From positions 1 to 64,000 of the forward strand of contig NZ_PDEP01000009.1 of the NCBI RefSeq assembly GCF_002554705.1: a DNA stretch of 64,000 nt, read 5' to 3'. The stretch comes from Longimonas halophila (GTDB lineage: Bacteria; Bacteroidota; Rhodothermia; Rhodothermales; Salinibacteraceae). The notes under the pieces were generated by a model. That model had not been told where the DNA came from and did no database searches. It was given only the letters and a program-made list of their open reading frames with translations. The translations under genes were made by a program, and so were the position numbers. Shown piece by piece: positions 1 through 7,097 of this stretch; positions within the stretch are counted from its first letter, which is position 1, and each line of letters opens with the position of its first letter.

Positions 1-2
1 CA

Positions 3-1856
3 ATTACTATTGTCAACAACGAGTTGGCTGTAGATGCGGGCGTCGCCTCGATCACGGGCAGCCCTGACTTTAACGTGCAGAACCGCTTTACGGGCACCGA
101 CGGGGCCGGCAACGACGCGGGCTGGCGTCTTCTTTCGGCTCCACGAGCAGGGATGGACAGCGACGAGATTGGACAGACGCTGCCACAAGCGTCCTCGGGC
201 AGCATTCTCTACACGTGGGACGGTGCGGCACAGAACTTCGTACCGCAGGACCTTACCAGCACCAACAACCTGCCTGCAGGCGAAGGCTTCTTCCTGTATC
301 TATTTGACATCGCCGGGCGCGACCAGATTGACGCCAATCCGGGCAGTACCTGCGGGTCGGGCAGCGCCTGCATCCAGACGGAGGGCCCGCTCTCGTTTGC
401 GGATCCAGTGTCGGATGCGTTTGGCACGGCCAGCGTCGATGTTGCCATCGCGGATGAGGACAACCCGACCGCCACCGAGGCGGGCTACGTGCTGGGCAAT
501 CCATTTGCGCAGTCGTTTGACGTGGGCAACCTCGTAGTCAGCAGCCGTAATAGCGATGTCATTGGCACCGAAGGCCAGTTTGTGGCCTCGGTGCAGGTCT
601 GGAATCCGCAAGACGGCCAGTTTGAGGTGATCAACGCCGATCCGAATCTGGACACCGCTGTTGCGCCATGGCAGGGGTTCTGGGTGCTGCGCACATCGAC
701 CAGCAGTTTGGATCTGGAAACGCTCACGTTTGAGTCAAGCGGGCGGACCACCGGCGCGCCGTTCATCCCAGCGAAGTCGATGCAGCCGACCTCGGTGGAA
801 AGCGGCATTCTGGATGTGACGATGGAGGTCGAGGATGGCAGCGGGGCACTGATCGCCTCCAGCGAGGCGTCGATCTACGCCCGAAGCGGCGCTACGCTCG
901 GCGATGACGTCTACGACGCGCCTCGCATTACGCCGCCGAACGCGTCGTATGCGCAGGTCTCGTTCGTGCAAAGCAGCGACCAACGGCGGCAGGCGCAGTA
1001 CAGCGTGCCCTACGACTTAGATGAGCACGTGGAGATTCCCTTGCATGCCGAAGGTGTTGGGCTCAGCGGCACAGCCACAATCAGCACCGATGACTGGACG
1101 AACATCCCAAGCGACTGGGCGCTCACGCTCGAAGACACCGAGACGGGCGCGCAGGTGCCGCTGGTGCCAGGCGAAACGTATACGTTCGACTTGAGCGATA
1201 GTGGAAGCGGCTCCGGCGGAATTGGCGGCGGCGTGCAAGGCGATGCAGTAGACAATCCGCGCTTTATTGTGCGGGCGGGACCAGAAGCGCCGCTGCCGGT
1301 GGAGCTAACCACGTTTGAGGGGCAGTCCGATGGGCAGGCGGCAGTGCTCTCGTGGACGACGGCCTCCGAGACCAACAATGCGGGGTTCCGTATCCAACAG
1401 CAAATGGAGAGCGGGACGTACGAAACGATAGAATTTGTCGAAGGCGCAGGCACCACCGACGCGCCGCAGTCCTACCAGATTCGGGTAGACGACCTGAGCT
1501 ATGGTTCGCACACGTTCCGCATCGAGCAGGTGGACATCGACGGGACGGCCACGCTGAGCGATCCGGTGGAGGTGCAAGTGCGCCTGCAAGATGACATGGC
1601 CCTTACTCCAGTGGCGCCGAACCCGGTGCGCGGGCAGGGCACCGTAGAACTCACCGTACGCGAAACGCAGTCCGTGACAGCCACGGTGTACGACGCCCTG
1701 GGCCGCCGCGTGCGCACCCTGCACGACGGCGAGATCGCCGGGCAGCGCCCGGAGACGCTAACGATTGACACAGCCACCCTCGCAAGCGGAACGTACTTCC
1801 TGCGTGTGCAAGGCGAAGACGCTATGCAGACAACGCGGTTCGTCGTCGTACGATAA
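3..1856 (+). CDS. Secreted protein with T9SS type A C-terminal sorting domain (5' end outside window)
   Basis: The reading frame is open to the left edge, so the N-terminus and signal peptide are missing; about 617 residues are visible. The body is Asp/Gly/Ser-rich with beta-sandwich character. A segment PLPVELTTFEG (around position 1290) introduces a fibronectin-like region of the kind that often precedes T9SS sorting domains. The last ~85 residues begin LTPVAPNPVRGQGTVEL, continue with VYDALGRRVRTL and LASGTYFLRV, and end in RFVVVR. This matches the type A C-terminal sorting domain of the Bacteroidota type IX secretion system. The protein is therefore expected to cross the outer membrane through the SprA translocon (encoded at 30.5-38.3 kb) and to be released or anchored after removal of the domain. 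The function of the mature part is not recognisable. Confidence 0.85.
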   Translation: MTIVNNELAVDAGVASITGSPDFNVQNRFTGTDGAGNDAGWRLLSAPRAGMDSDEIGQTLPQASSGSILYTWDGAAQNFVPQDLTSTNNLPAGEGFFLYLFDIAGRDQIDANPGSTCGSGSACIQTEGPLSFADPVSDAFGTASVDVAIADEDNPTATEAGYVLGNPFAQSFDVGNLVVSSRNSDVIGTEGQFVASVQVWNPQDGQFEVINADPNLDTAVAPWQGFWVLRTSTSSLDLETLTFESSGRTTGAPFIPAKSMQPTSVESGILDVTMEVEDGSGALIASSEASIYARSGATLGDDVYDAPRITPPNASYAQVSFVQSSDQRRQAQYSVPYDLDEHVEIPLHAEGVGLSGTATISTDDWTNIPSDWALTLEDTETGAQVPLVPGETYTFDLSDSGSGSGGIGGGVQGDAVDNPRFIVRAGPEAPLPVELTTFEGQSDGQAAVLSWTTASETNNAGFRIQQQMESGTYETIEFVEGAGTTDAPQSYQIRVDDLSYGSHTFRIEQVDIDGTATLSDPVEVQVRLQDDMALTPVAPNPVRGQGTVELTVRETQSVTATVYDALGRRVRTLHDGEIAGQRPETLTIDTATLASGTYFLRVQGEDAMQTTRFVVVR

Positions 1857-1914
1857 CATCCAGACGGTGAGACCGCCAGCACCCTCAATCATGTAATCCA
1901 AACATCCCAAACTC

Positions 1915-2109
1915 ATGTCTACGTCCTACAATACATCACCGCCCTGGCGTTCGGAGGACGCCGAGCCATCTGATCAATATGAATCGGATGCCGATACGCC
2001 GCGTCCTGCGGGGTACGAGCCGCCGCGTGTGCGCTCACTGGGCACGCTGCCCGAGTCAACCGGCATGCAGGTCTCGGCTCCTTCAAATCCGCCCACACCA
2101 ACTCCATAG
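1915..2109 (+). CDS. Candidate RiPP precursor peptide with lasso-type leader motif
   Basis: This 64-aa peptide is rich in Ser, Pro, Asp and Glu. Residues 34-49 fit the lasso leader consensus YxxPxLxxxGxxxxxT: Y34, P37, V39 (for Leu), G43 and T49 are at exactly the right spacing. By the usual rule (Thr at -2) cleavage would fall after G50 and give the core MQVSAPSNPPTPTP; cleavage one residue earlier would leave an N-terminal Gly. Unlike true lasso cores there is no Asp or Glu anywhere after the leader to accept a macrolactam bond. Ser54, Ser57, Thr61 and Thr63 could be kinase targets. The gene sits directly before the kinase, B1 and B2 genes, the normal place for the substrate. It could also be an unrelated small protein, but the motif and position argue against that. 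Confidence 0.65.
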   Translation: MSTSYNTSPPWRSEDAEPSDQYESDADTPRPAGYEPPRVRSLGTLPESTGMQVSAPSNPPTPTP

Positions 2110-2146
2110 TGCGAACCGCACTCTCCCGTACGCTTTTACCGGCCCG

Positions 2147-3238
2147 ATGAAAACCGATCCCAACACCCCCATCGCGGCGTTTCGCATGGCGAAGTCGGCA
2201 GGCGAGGGCGTTACAGTACACGTTACGTGCTCAGATGCAGACGTGGGGCCGTCGACGTCTGGCTGGCATGCCATCGGTCAGGCGCTGGAGCTGGAGCCGG
2301 TGCCTGCTGCTCATGCACTTAATGCCGACATCTACATTGAGCTGGCCCGTGCGTTGCCGCCCCGCCCCGAAGCAGCCACTCGCGTTAGCCGAGACGAGCG
2401 AGGGGCCGTATGGCGCGATCCCTCAGGGTGGTGGATCGAACGCACAGCATATGCAGCCACGCTGGCATCCACCACACCGCATGCCACGCTGGCCATGACG
2501 ACCGCCCCAGCCGCTGACGAAGCAACGTACCATTGGGCGCATGCCTTTCGCGACGTGCTCACCCTGCTCCTCCCCCGCACCGGCTGGATGCCGCTTCACG
2601 CCGCAGCCCTGCGCGCGCCTCCTGCATCCACAGGACCGAATGCCCTCCTGCTGGTCGGGCCGTCTGGATGCGGGAAGTCCACGCTCACCACCGGGCTCAT
2701 GATGCGCGGGTGGGCGGGCGTTAGCGATGACATGCTGATCGTGCCCCCGCCTGCAACAACGAGCGTGCACGTCCGCAGCCTGGCGCAAACCATTCACGTG
2801 TGCACCGATGTGTGGGACCGGCTGGACCTGCCCGCATCCACCAGCGCCAACCTGCCGCGCAGTCTGTTTGGGCGGTTTACGGAACGAGAAAAGCGTCCGC
2901 TGGGCTCGCATATCCGTCCGCGCCACCAGCGTCCCGATGCCGTTCCCACAATGCGCCGTGCGGCGCAGGCGGCCCCTGCCGCACTCCTTCTTCCAACCAT
3001 TACGGATCGCAAGAGGAGCGAGCTCGTTCCTTGCTCAGCCACGCAAGCTCTGCCTGAACTCATGGCGCAGGGCGTACCACCGGCCCTCCTCCCGCCCGAT
3101 GCCGCCCGCGCCCAGTGGGACCGCATGGGGCACCTGCTGCGTCAGTGCACCGCGTATCGTCTGCACGCCGGGCGCGACCTTTACCACGATCCGGGGCATC
3201 TAACAGCGCTCCTGCAAACTCAAACGGCGCTCGCATAG
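2147..3238 (+). CDS. HPr-kinase/phosphorylase-like RiPP kinase
   Basis: A 363-aa protein with a P-loop GPSGCGKSTL near residues 170-180 preceded by MPLHAAAL, and a following GVSDDMLIV segment. This is the arrangement of the HPr kinase-like proteins found in lasso-peptide operons. The N-terminal ~150 residues are variable, as in that family. Characterised relatives (paeninodin kinase and others) phosphorylate a Ser of the precursor peptide, so the likely substrate is the peptide encoded just upstream. The ATG at 2147 is chosen because the frame upstream overlaps the precursor gene and gives an Arg/Cys-rich, non-protein-like translation. It is not the sugar-regulatory HPr kinase: the context is biosynthetic and no HPr gene is nearby. 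Confidence 0.8.
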   Translation: MKTDPNTPIAAFRMAKSAGEGVTVHVTCSDADVGPSTSGWHAIGQALELEPVPAAHALNADIYIELARALPPRPEAATRVSRDERGAVWRDPSGWWIERTAYAATLASTTPHATLAMTTAPAADEATYHWAHAFRDVLTLLLPRTGWMPLHAAALRAPPASTGPNALLLVGPSGCGKSTLTTGLMMRGWAGVSDDMLIVPPPATTSVHVRSLAQTIHVCTDVWDRLDLPASTSANLPRSLFGRFTEREKRPLGSHIRPRHQRPDAVPTMRRAAQAAPAALLLPTITDRKRSELVPCSATQALPELMAQGVPPALLPPDAARAQWDRMGHLLRQCTAYRLHAGRDLYHDPGHLTALLQTQTALA

Positions 3239-3263
3239 CCTTCTGCATCTGCCCTCCGTCATC

Positions 3264-3593
3264 ATGTCTACCGCTCCTGCCTTTGCCGACGATGTGCCTG
3301 TGCGCTGCGCTGCGCATGCCACCGCCACCGCGCTTGATGCCGATGCTGCTGTCGTGCTCGACCTGAACAGCCAGACGTACTACGAACTCAACGAAGCCGG
3401 ATACGTGCTCTGGGCATATCTGCAAGAGCATGAACAGGCCACCGCTCCCGAACTGGCCGAGGCGCTCCGTGCGCACGCCAACGCCAAAAGCAACGACGCC
3501 GACCCCGCCCTTTCACAGGCCACCGCCCGTACGCACACCGACACGTTTCTGCAATCCATGCGCGCGGTCCAGCTTATCGTGCCTGCATCATGA
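3264..3593 (+). CDS. PqqD-like peptide-recognition protein (lasso B1 type)
   Basis: A 109-aa protein with the PqqD/RRE fold signature: residues ~25-60 contain LDADAAVVLDLNSQTYYELN followed by EAGYVLWAYLQ and an alpha-helical C-terminus. In lasso and other RiPP pathways this winged-helix domain binds the leader peptide and presents it to the protease. Its partner would be the leader motif of the 64-aa peptide at 1915-2109. The gene begins 25 bp after the kinase and overlaps the B2 gene by 4 bp (ATGA), which suggests translational coupling and a B1-B2 complex. An Ala/Asn/Asp-rich insertion lies between helices. Assignment to the PqqD family is strong; the exact ligand is inferred. Confidence 0.85.
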   Translation: MSTAPAFADDVPVRCAAHATATALDADAAVVLDLNSQTYYELNEAGYVLWAYLQEHEQATAPELAEALRAHANAKSNDADPALSQATARTHTDTFLQSMRAVQLIVPAS

Positions 3594-4096
3594 TTGCCGA
3601 CGAATCTCCAACCATAGCGGCGCAAATCCAGCAGTATGCCGCGCGCCCACGATGGCGCCGGGCCCTGGCGTGCACGCGGGTCCTGCCCCACGCGCTCTGG
3701 CTCTACGCCACTGTGGCGGTCCACCTGCGCCGTGTGCAGCATGCCGCCGCGTCGCGCACGCTTCCCAACGTACTGAAGCGCCTGACCCCATCCATACCTC
3801 ATACCACGTGGCACGGACTGGGCTCGCCGCTTGCACTGGGTGCGTGCCTGACAGTGGCCTACCGGCTTACCACACGCGGGCACTCTGGCCGCTGCCTGCC
3901 ACGCGCGCTTCTTCTGTTCGGATTGGTGCAGCGCACCCAACACGCACCCGTGCATTTCTGCCTCGGCGCACAGCGCGACCGTCCGCATGAGCACCTGGCC
4001 CACGCCTGGGTCGAGGTCCAAGGCACAGCGCTGGCCGAGCCCGTCGATCCGCGCGCCACCCATCGCCTGCTCTACCGTTATCCGTCTACCGCCTGA
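3590..4096 (+). CDS. Lasso-peptide B2-type transglutaminase-like leader protease
   Basis: A 168-aa protein of the Transglut_core3 family. The signature GRCLPRALLLFGLVQR places the catalytic Cys at residue 102. The segment HAWVEVQG gives the catalytic His at 138, and Glu150 occupies the position usually held by the Asp of the triad (Asp153 follows closely). The N-terminal ~95 residues form the helical region usual for B2 proteins. B2 enzymes remove the leader peptide after binding the B1-peptide complex, so this protein should process the peptide at 1915-2109. It overlaps the B1 gene by 4 bp and the nucleotidyltransferase by 1 bp. The Asp-to-Glu change may be conservative or may lower activity. 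Confidence 0.85.
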   Translation: MIADESPTIAAQIQQYAARPRWRRALACTRVLPHALWLYATVAVHLRRVQHAAASRTLPNVLKRLTPSIPHTTWHGLGSPLALGACLTVAYRLTTRGHSGRCLPRALLLFGLVQRTQHAPVHFCLGAQRDRPHEHLAHAWVEVQGTALAEPVDPRATHRLLYRYPSTA

Positions 4097-5358
4097 TGGC
4101 CGTTCCCGACGCTGTTTCTGATACTGCTGTTCAGGTGGGATGCGCCGCGCTCCGCCACGCCCTCCAGGTCGATGCAAAGGAGACATGGACGGCCACGCTC
4201 AACAGGCATGGCCCTGCGTGTGAGCCGCGCCACCTGATGGCATGGGCCCAGCATCACAACGTGATTCCCTCGGTGTATCGCGCACTTGCGGCTGTAGACC
4301 ACCCGAACGCCGCTCCCCTGCGCAGTGCCCTTGCTCCGCATGCACAGACCGTGGCGGCGGCCGGCCTCCTACAGGCCCAGGCACTTACCGACATCCTGCA
4401 CGCGTTGGACCGTCACAACATCGACGTGATTCCGCTGAAAGGCGTGCACCTGGATGTGCGGGCGTACGGCGGCCCCGGACAGCGCAAAGACGGCGACCAC
4501 GACCTGCTCATCCGCCCCGAACAACTCACCGATGCGGTCACGGTGTTGCGCGACCTTGGCTACGCCCCCACCGACCCTGACCGTCCGGTCGAAACGTGGC
4601 ACGAGACCGTGCCCATCCACCATGGGCCGCCGCTCGTGAAGCAAGACGGTCCGATGCCAAGCTGGATCGAAGTGCACTGGCACACCGCGCCCGTCACCGA
4701 AGGGCTGCGCCTGCACAATCCAGCACAGCGTACTGCCAACGTGTGGCGCCGCTCGCACCCCGCGACCTTGCATGGTGCTCCCATCCGTGAAATGGACCCT
4801 GCCGACGAGGTGGCGTACCTGGCGCTGCATGCCATCCGCCACATGGCACAGCACACGCGTGGTCTCTCGCTGCGCTTTTCGATGCTCGAAGACCTCTACC
4901 GGCGCATCCAATCACTGCCGGATCTCTCGGGACGAACGCTTCAAACGCGCATGCAGGCACTGGGGCGGGTGGATGTACAGGGGCCGCTGCACTACGTGTG
5001 GGCAACCTTGCTCGGCGCTCCGCACGACGCGCTCTGGCCCAACGGTGCGAGTCCGAGGAGGGCGTGGCCGCGCCAGGGGTGGGAGCGATGGCTTTTGCCC
5101 GAGACGTTTCTGCGCAGTGCCCCCCATCCGGATGGGCCTTCAAGGCGGCGCTGGCATCGCGAAAAGGCGTGGGGATTGCTCCTGCACACGCTCCTCCTTC
5201 CACGCTGGCGCGACCGAGCAGCGCTTATTGCGCGTGATCTACTCGGTCCGCTGGTGCAGGTGAACGAGAACGACCGCGCGGTAGCTCCGTCCCTGCCCGA
5301 CCCGCTGCTGCTTCCCGTGCGGTGGGTGCGACTCATGCGGCATCTGGTGCGCAGGTAA
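4096..5358 (+). CDS. PF14907-type nucleotidyltransferase of RiPP cluster
   Basis: A 420-aa protein. Residues ~110-150 contain VIPLKGVHLDVRAYG followed by RKDGDHDLLIRPEQL, the LKG...(D)xD pattern of the nucleotidyltransferase-superfamily proteins grouped as NTP_transf_5. Asp residues in DGDHDLL are the probable metal ligands. The rest is His/Arg-rich and helical. Such enzymes occur next to the HPr-like kinase in lasso operons; in the pseudomycoidin pathway the homologous protein acts on the already phosphorylated peptide. The start codon overlaps the B2 stop (TGATG), so the two are translationally coupled. The last gene of the operon, it is followed by a MITE-like element. Nucleotide or sugar donor cannot be told from sequence. 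Confidence 0.75.
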   Translation: MAVPDAVSDTAVQVGCAALRHALQVDAKETWTATLNRHGPACEPRHLMAWAQHHNVIPSVYRALAAVDHPNAAPLRSALAPHAQTVAAAGLLQAQALTDILHALDRHNIDVIPLKGVHLDVRAYGGPGQRKDGDHDLLIRPEQLTDAVTVLRDLGYAPTDPDRPVETWHETVPIHHGPPLVKQDGPMPSWIEVHWHTAPVTEGLRLHNPAQRTANVWRRSHPATLHGAPIREMDPADEVAYLALHAIRHMAQHTRGLSLRFSMLEDLYRRIQSLPDLSGRTLQTRMQALGRVDVQGPLHYVWATLLGAPHDALWPNGASPRRAWPRQGWERWLLPETFLRSAPHPDGPSRRRWHREKAWGLLLHTLLLPRWRDRAALIARDLLGPLVQVNENDRAVAPSLPDPLLLPVRWVRLMRHLVRR

Positions 5359-5367
5359 TAGCCGGTG

Positions 5368-5535
5368 TTAGAGCCTGTTTTGATTTCTTATTTTGGGCTC
5401 CGAGCGGCTCCGCTGGACTACAAAGGATCCCCCGGTATCGGGCCGTAGCCCCAGCTACGAACCTCTACCGTGGTGTCCTTTTCGCCTCACCGGCGCTCGC
5501 TCTCGCCGTCAAACGAAACCCCAAACAGGCTCTTA
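5368..5535. mobile_element. MITE-like element, copy 1 (short form)
   Basis: The element has 10-bp perfect terminal inverted repeats, GAGCCTGTTT at 5371-5380 and AAACAGGCTC at 5523-5532, flanked by a TTA direct repeat (5368-5370 and 5533-5535) that looks like a 3-bp target duplication. The 162-bp interior has no coding capacity. It shares TGATTT(T)TTA, the ctACGAACCTC region and the AAACCCCAAACAGG end with a second copy at 24976-25219, which is 82 bp longer. A TNA target and GAGCCTGTTT ends suggest mobilisation by an IS5-like transposase, but no transposase gene is in the window. Confidence 0.75.
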
Positions 5536-5558
5536 GGGCGTCTTTTGTTTTCATTGGG

Positions 5559-5585
5559 TAGGGACACGACGCGCTTGTGTCCCTA
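5559..5585. repeat. TAGGGACAC hairpin repeat, probable terminator
   Basis: Inverted repeat TAGGGACAC (5559-5567) / GTGTCCCTA (5577-5585) with a 9-base loop. It lies 41 bp beyond the stop codon of the minus-strand nucleoside transporter and just after the MITE, so it may end that transcript. The same arms form the perfect palindrome at 13739-13768, so this is a dispersed repeat family rather than a unique terminator. Confidence 0.6.
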
Positions 5586-5626
5586 TGGCTACGTGGTCGC
5601 GGATACGATTGCACCAGAAGAACGGG

Positions 5627-6937
5627 TTAGGCCACGAGAACGCCCGCAATGGTGGCTGTCATCCAGGACGCGAGTGCTCCGCCGAGGACTGCACGCAGCC
5701 CCAGTGCGGCGATTTCGCCTCGACGTTCGGGCGCGATGCCGCCAATGCCGCCCAGTTGAATGGCAATGGAGGAGAAGTTGGCGAATCCACACAGCGCATA
5801 CGTGCCAATGATGATAGAGCGCTCGCTCATCACGCCACGCAGTTCGCTCAGCGAGGCAAACGCGATGAATTCGTTAACAGCCACCTTTTCGCCCATGAGG
5901 GTGCCAAAGCTCAAGATGTCAGCCGCCTCTACGCCCATTGCCCAGGCCAGTGGGGCAAACACAAACCCAAAAATAGACTGGAGCGAAAGCGCTTCGAACC
6001 GCTGATTGGACCATTCGGCTACCAGCGTGTTGATGTCGTAGAGTTGCGTGCCGCCTACCGTGGGCCCGCCGAGCCATCCGAGTCCGGCATTGATGACGCC
6101 AATCAGCGCAATGAACGCCAGCAGCATGGCCCCTACGTTCAGGGCCAGCTTGAGTCCTTCGGAGGCCCCATCGGCGGCGGCATCCAGAATGTTATCGCTG
6201 GGCTGCTCATAGTTGATGTCGCCAGCGCCGGCTGTTTCAGGCGTCTCGGTTTCAGGGATCAAGATTTTAGCCACGACGATAGCGGCGGGCGCACTCATCA
6301 CCGAGGCCGACAGGAGATGCTTGGCAAACAGGACGCGCTCAGCCTCCGACTCGCCCCCTAAGAATCCGATATACGCCGCCAGTACACCACCTGCAATCGT
6401 GGCCATGCCGCCCGACATGAGCACGAACAGTTCACTCTTCGTCATACTTTTTACGTACGGCTTGATGGCCAGGGGCGCTTCCGTCTGTCCAATAAACACG
6501 TTCGAGGCGGTAGCCAGCGACTCGGCCCCCGAGATGCCCAGGGTTTTCTGCATGATCCAGCCCGCGCCGCGCACGACCGGCTGCACAAGACGCAAGTAGT
6601 AGAGCACCGCCATCAGCGAAGCAAAGAAGACGATGGTAGGCAATACATGAAAGGCAAATGGCCCCTCAGCCGGACTCCCCAGCGAATCTCCAAAGATAAA
6701 CGTAGAGCCTTCGTAGGTGAAGGACAGCACCGTGTTAAACAGGCTGGCCAGCGTATCGAAGACGACCTCGCCAGGGCCAGTTTTTAAGACCAGAAGAGCA
6801 AACACTAACTGCAAAGCAATGCCCGACCCCACCAGCTTCCAGTCGATTGCTTTTCGGTTGGTAGAGAACACATACGCAATGCCAACAAACACGGCCAGGC
6901 CAAACGCGCCGCGTAGCAACGCAACAGAAAATGACAT
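5627..6937 (-). CDS. Concentrative nucleoside transporter, NupC family
   Basis: A 436-aa inner-membrane protein with many hydrophobic helices. Family signatures are visible: GQTEAPLAIKPYV, then MSGGMATIAGGVLAAY, and NEFIAFASLSEL near the C-terminus, all corresponding to the nucleoside-binding core of CNT transporters. The length is normal for a bacterial CNT (about 400-430). It imports nucleosides with a cation, probably Na+ in a halophile (inference). Together with the pyrimidine nucleoside phosphorylase at 45.4 kb it would supply nucleoside salvage, although the genes are far apart. It is monocistronic and followed by the hairpin at 5559-5585. Confidence 0.92.
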   Translation of the reverse strand: MSFSVALLRGAFGLAVFVGIAYVFSTNRKAIDWKLVGSGIALQLVFALLVLKTGPGEVVFDTLASLFNTVLSFTYEGSTFIFGDSLGSPAEGPFAFHVLPTIVFFASLMAVLYYLRLVQPVVRGAGWIMQKTLGISGAESLATASNVFIGQTEAPLAIKPYVKSMTKSELFVLMSGGMATIAGGVLAAYIGFLGGESEAERVLFAKHLLSASVMSAPAAIVVAKILIPETETPETAGAGDINYEQPSDNILDAAADGASEGLKLALNVGAMLLAFIALIGVINAGLGWLGGPTVGGTQLYDINTLVAEWSNQRFEALSLQSIFGFVFAPLAWAMGVEAADILSFGTLMGEKVAVNEFIAFASLSELRGVMSERSIIIGTYALCGFANFSSIAIQLGGIGGIAPERRGEIAALGLRAVLGGALASWMTATIAGVLVA

Positions 6938-7097
6938 ACAAGGGTGGGGTTATCCGCAGAGAACACGTCCGCACAAGATACAGAATGAAACGAAGATGCC
7001 AAATAGTAGAGAGGCATTCGTGCACTCAAATGGGCATCTATGGCATCGCTCACACGTTATTCATGAGATGCCGGAGCCTGCGCTTGTTTTTGGAGCA

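Larger units (their letters stand above)
1915..5358 (+). other. Lasso-like RiPP biosynthetic operon without a recognisable cyclase
   Basis: Five co-directional genes lie almost end to end: a 64-aa precursor-like peptide, an HPr-kinase-like protein, a PqqD-like protein, a transglutaminase-fold B2-type protease and a PF14907-type nucleotidyltransferase. Gene spacing is 37 bp, 25 bp, a 4-bp overlap and a 1-bp type TGATG overlap. Kinase, B1 (PqqD), B2 and nucleotidyltransferase genes accompany lasso peptides of the paeninodin and pseudomycoidin type. What is missing is the asparagine-synthetase-like macrolactam synthetase and a dedicated exporter; neither lies within the window on either side. 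The cluster may make a linear, phosphorylated or otherwise tailored peptide, or use a cyclase encoded elsewhere. The classification is inference from gene content and the leader motif. Confidence 0.7.

Noticed and set aside
1979..2146. N-terminal extension of the kinase gene
   Set aside because: Overlaps the precursor gene out of frame and is Arg/Cys-rich; ATG 2147 is the more likely start.
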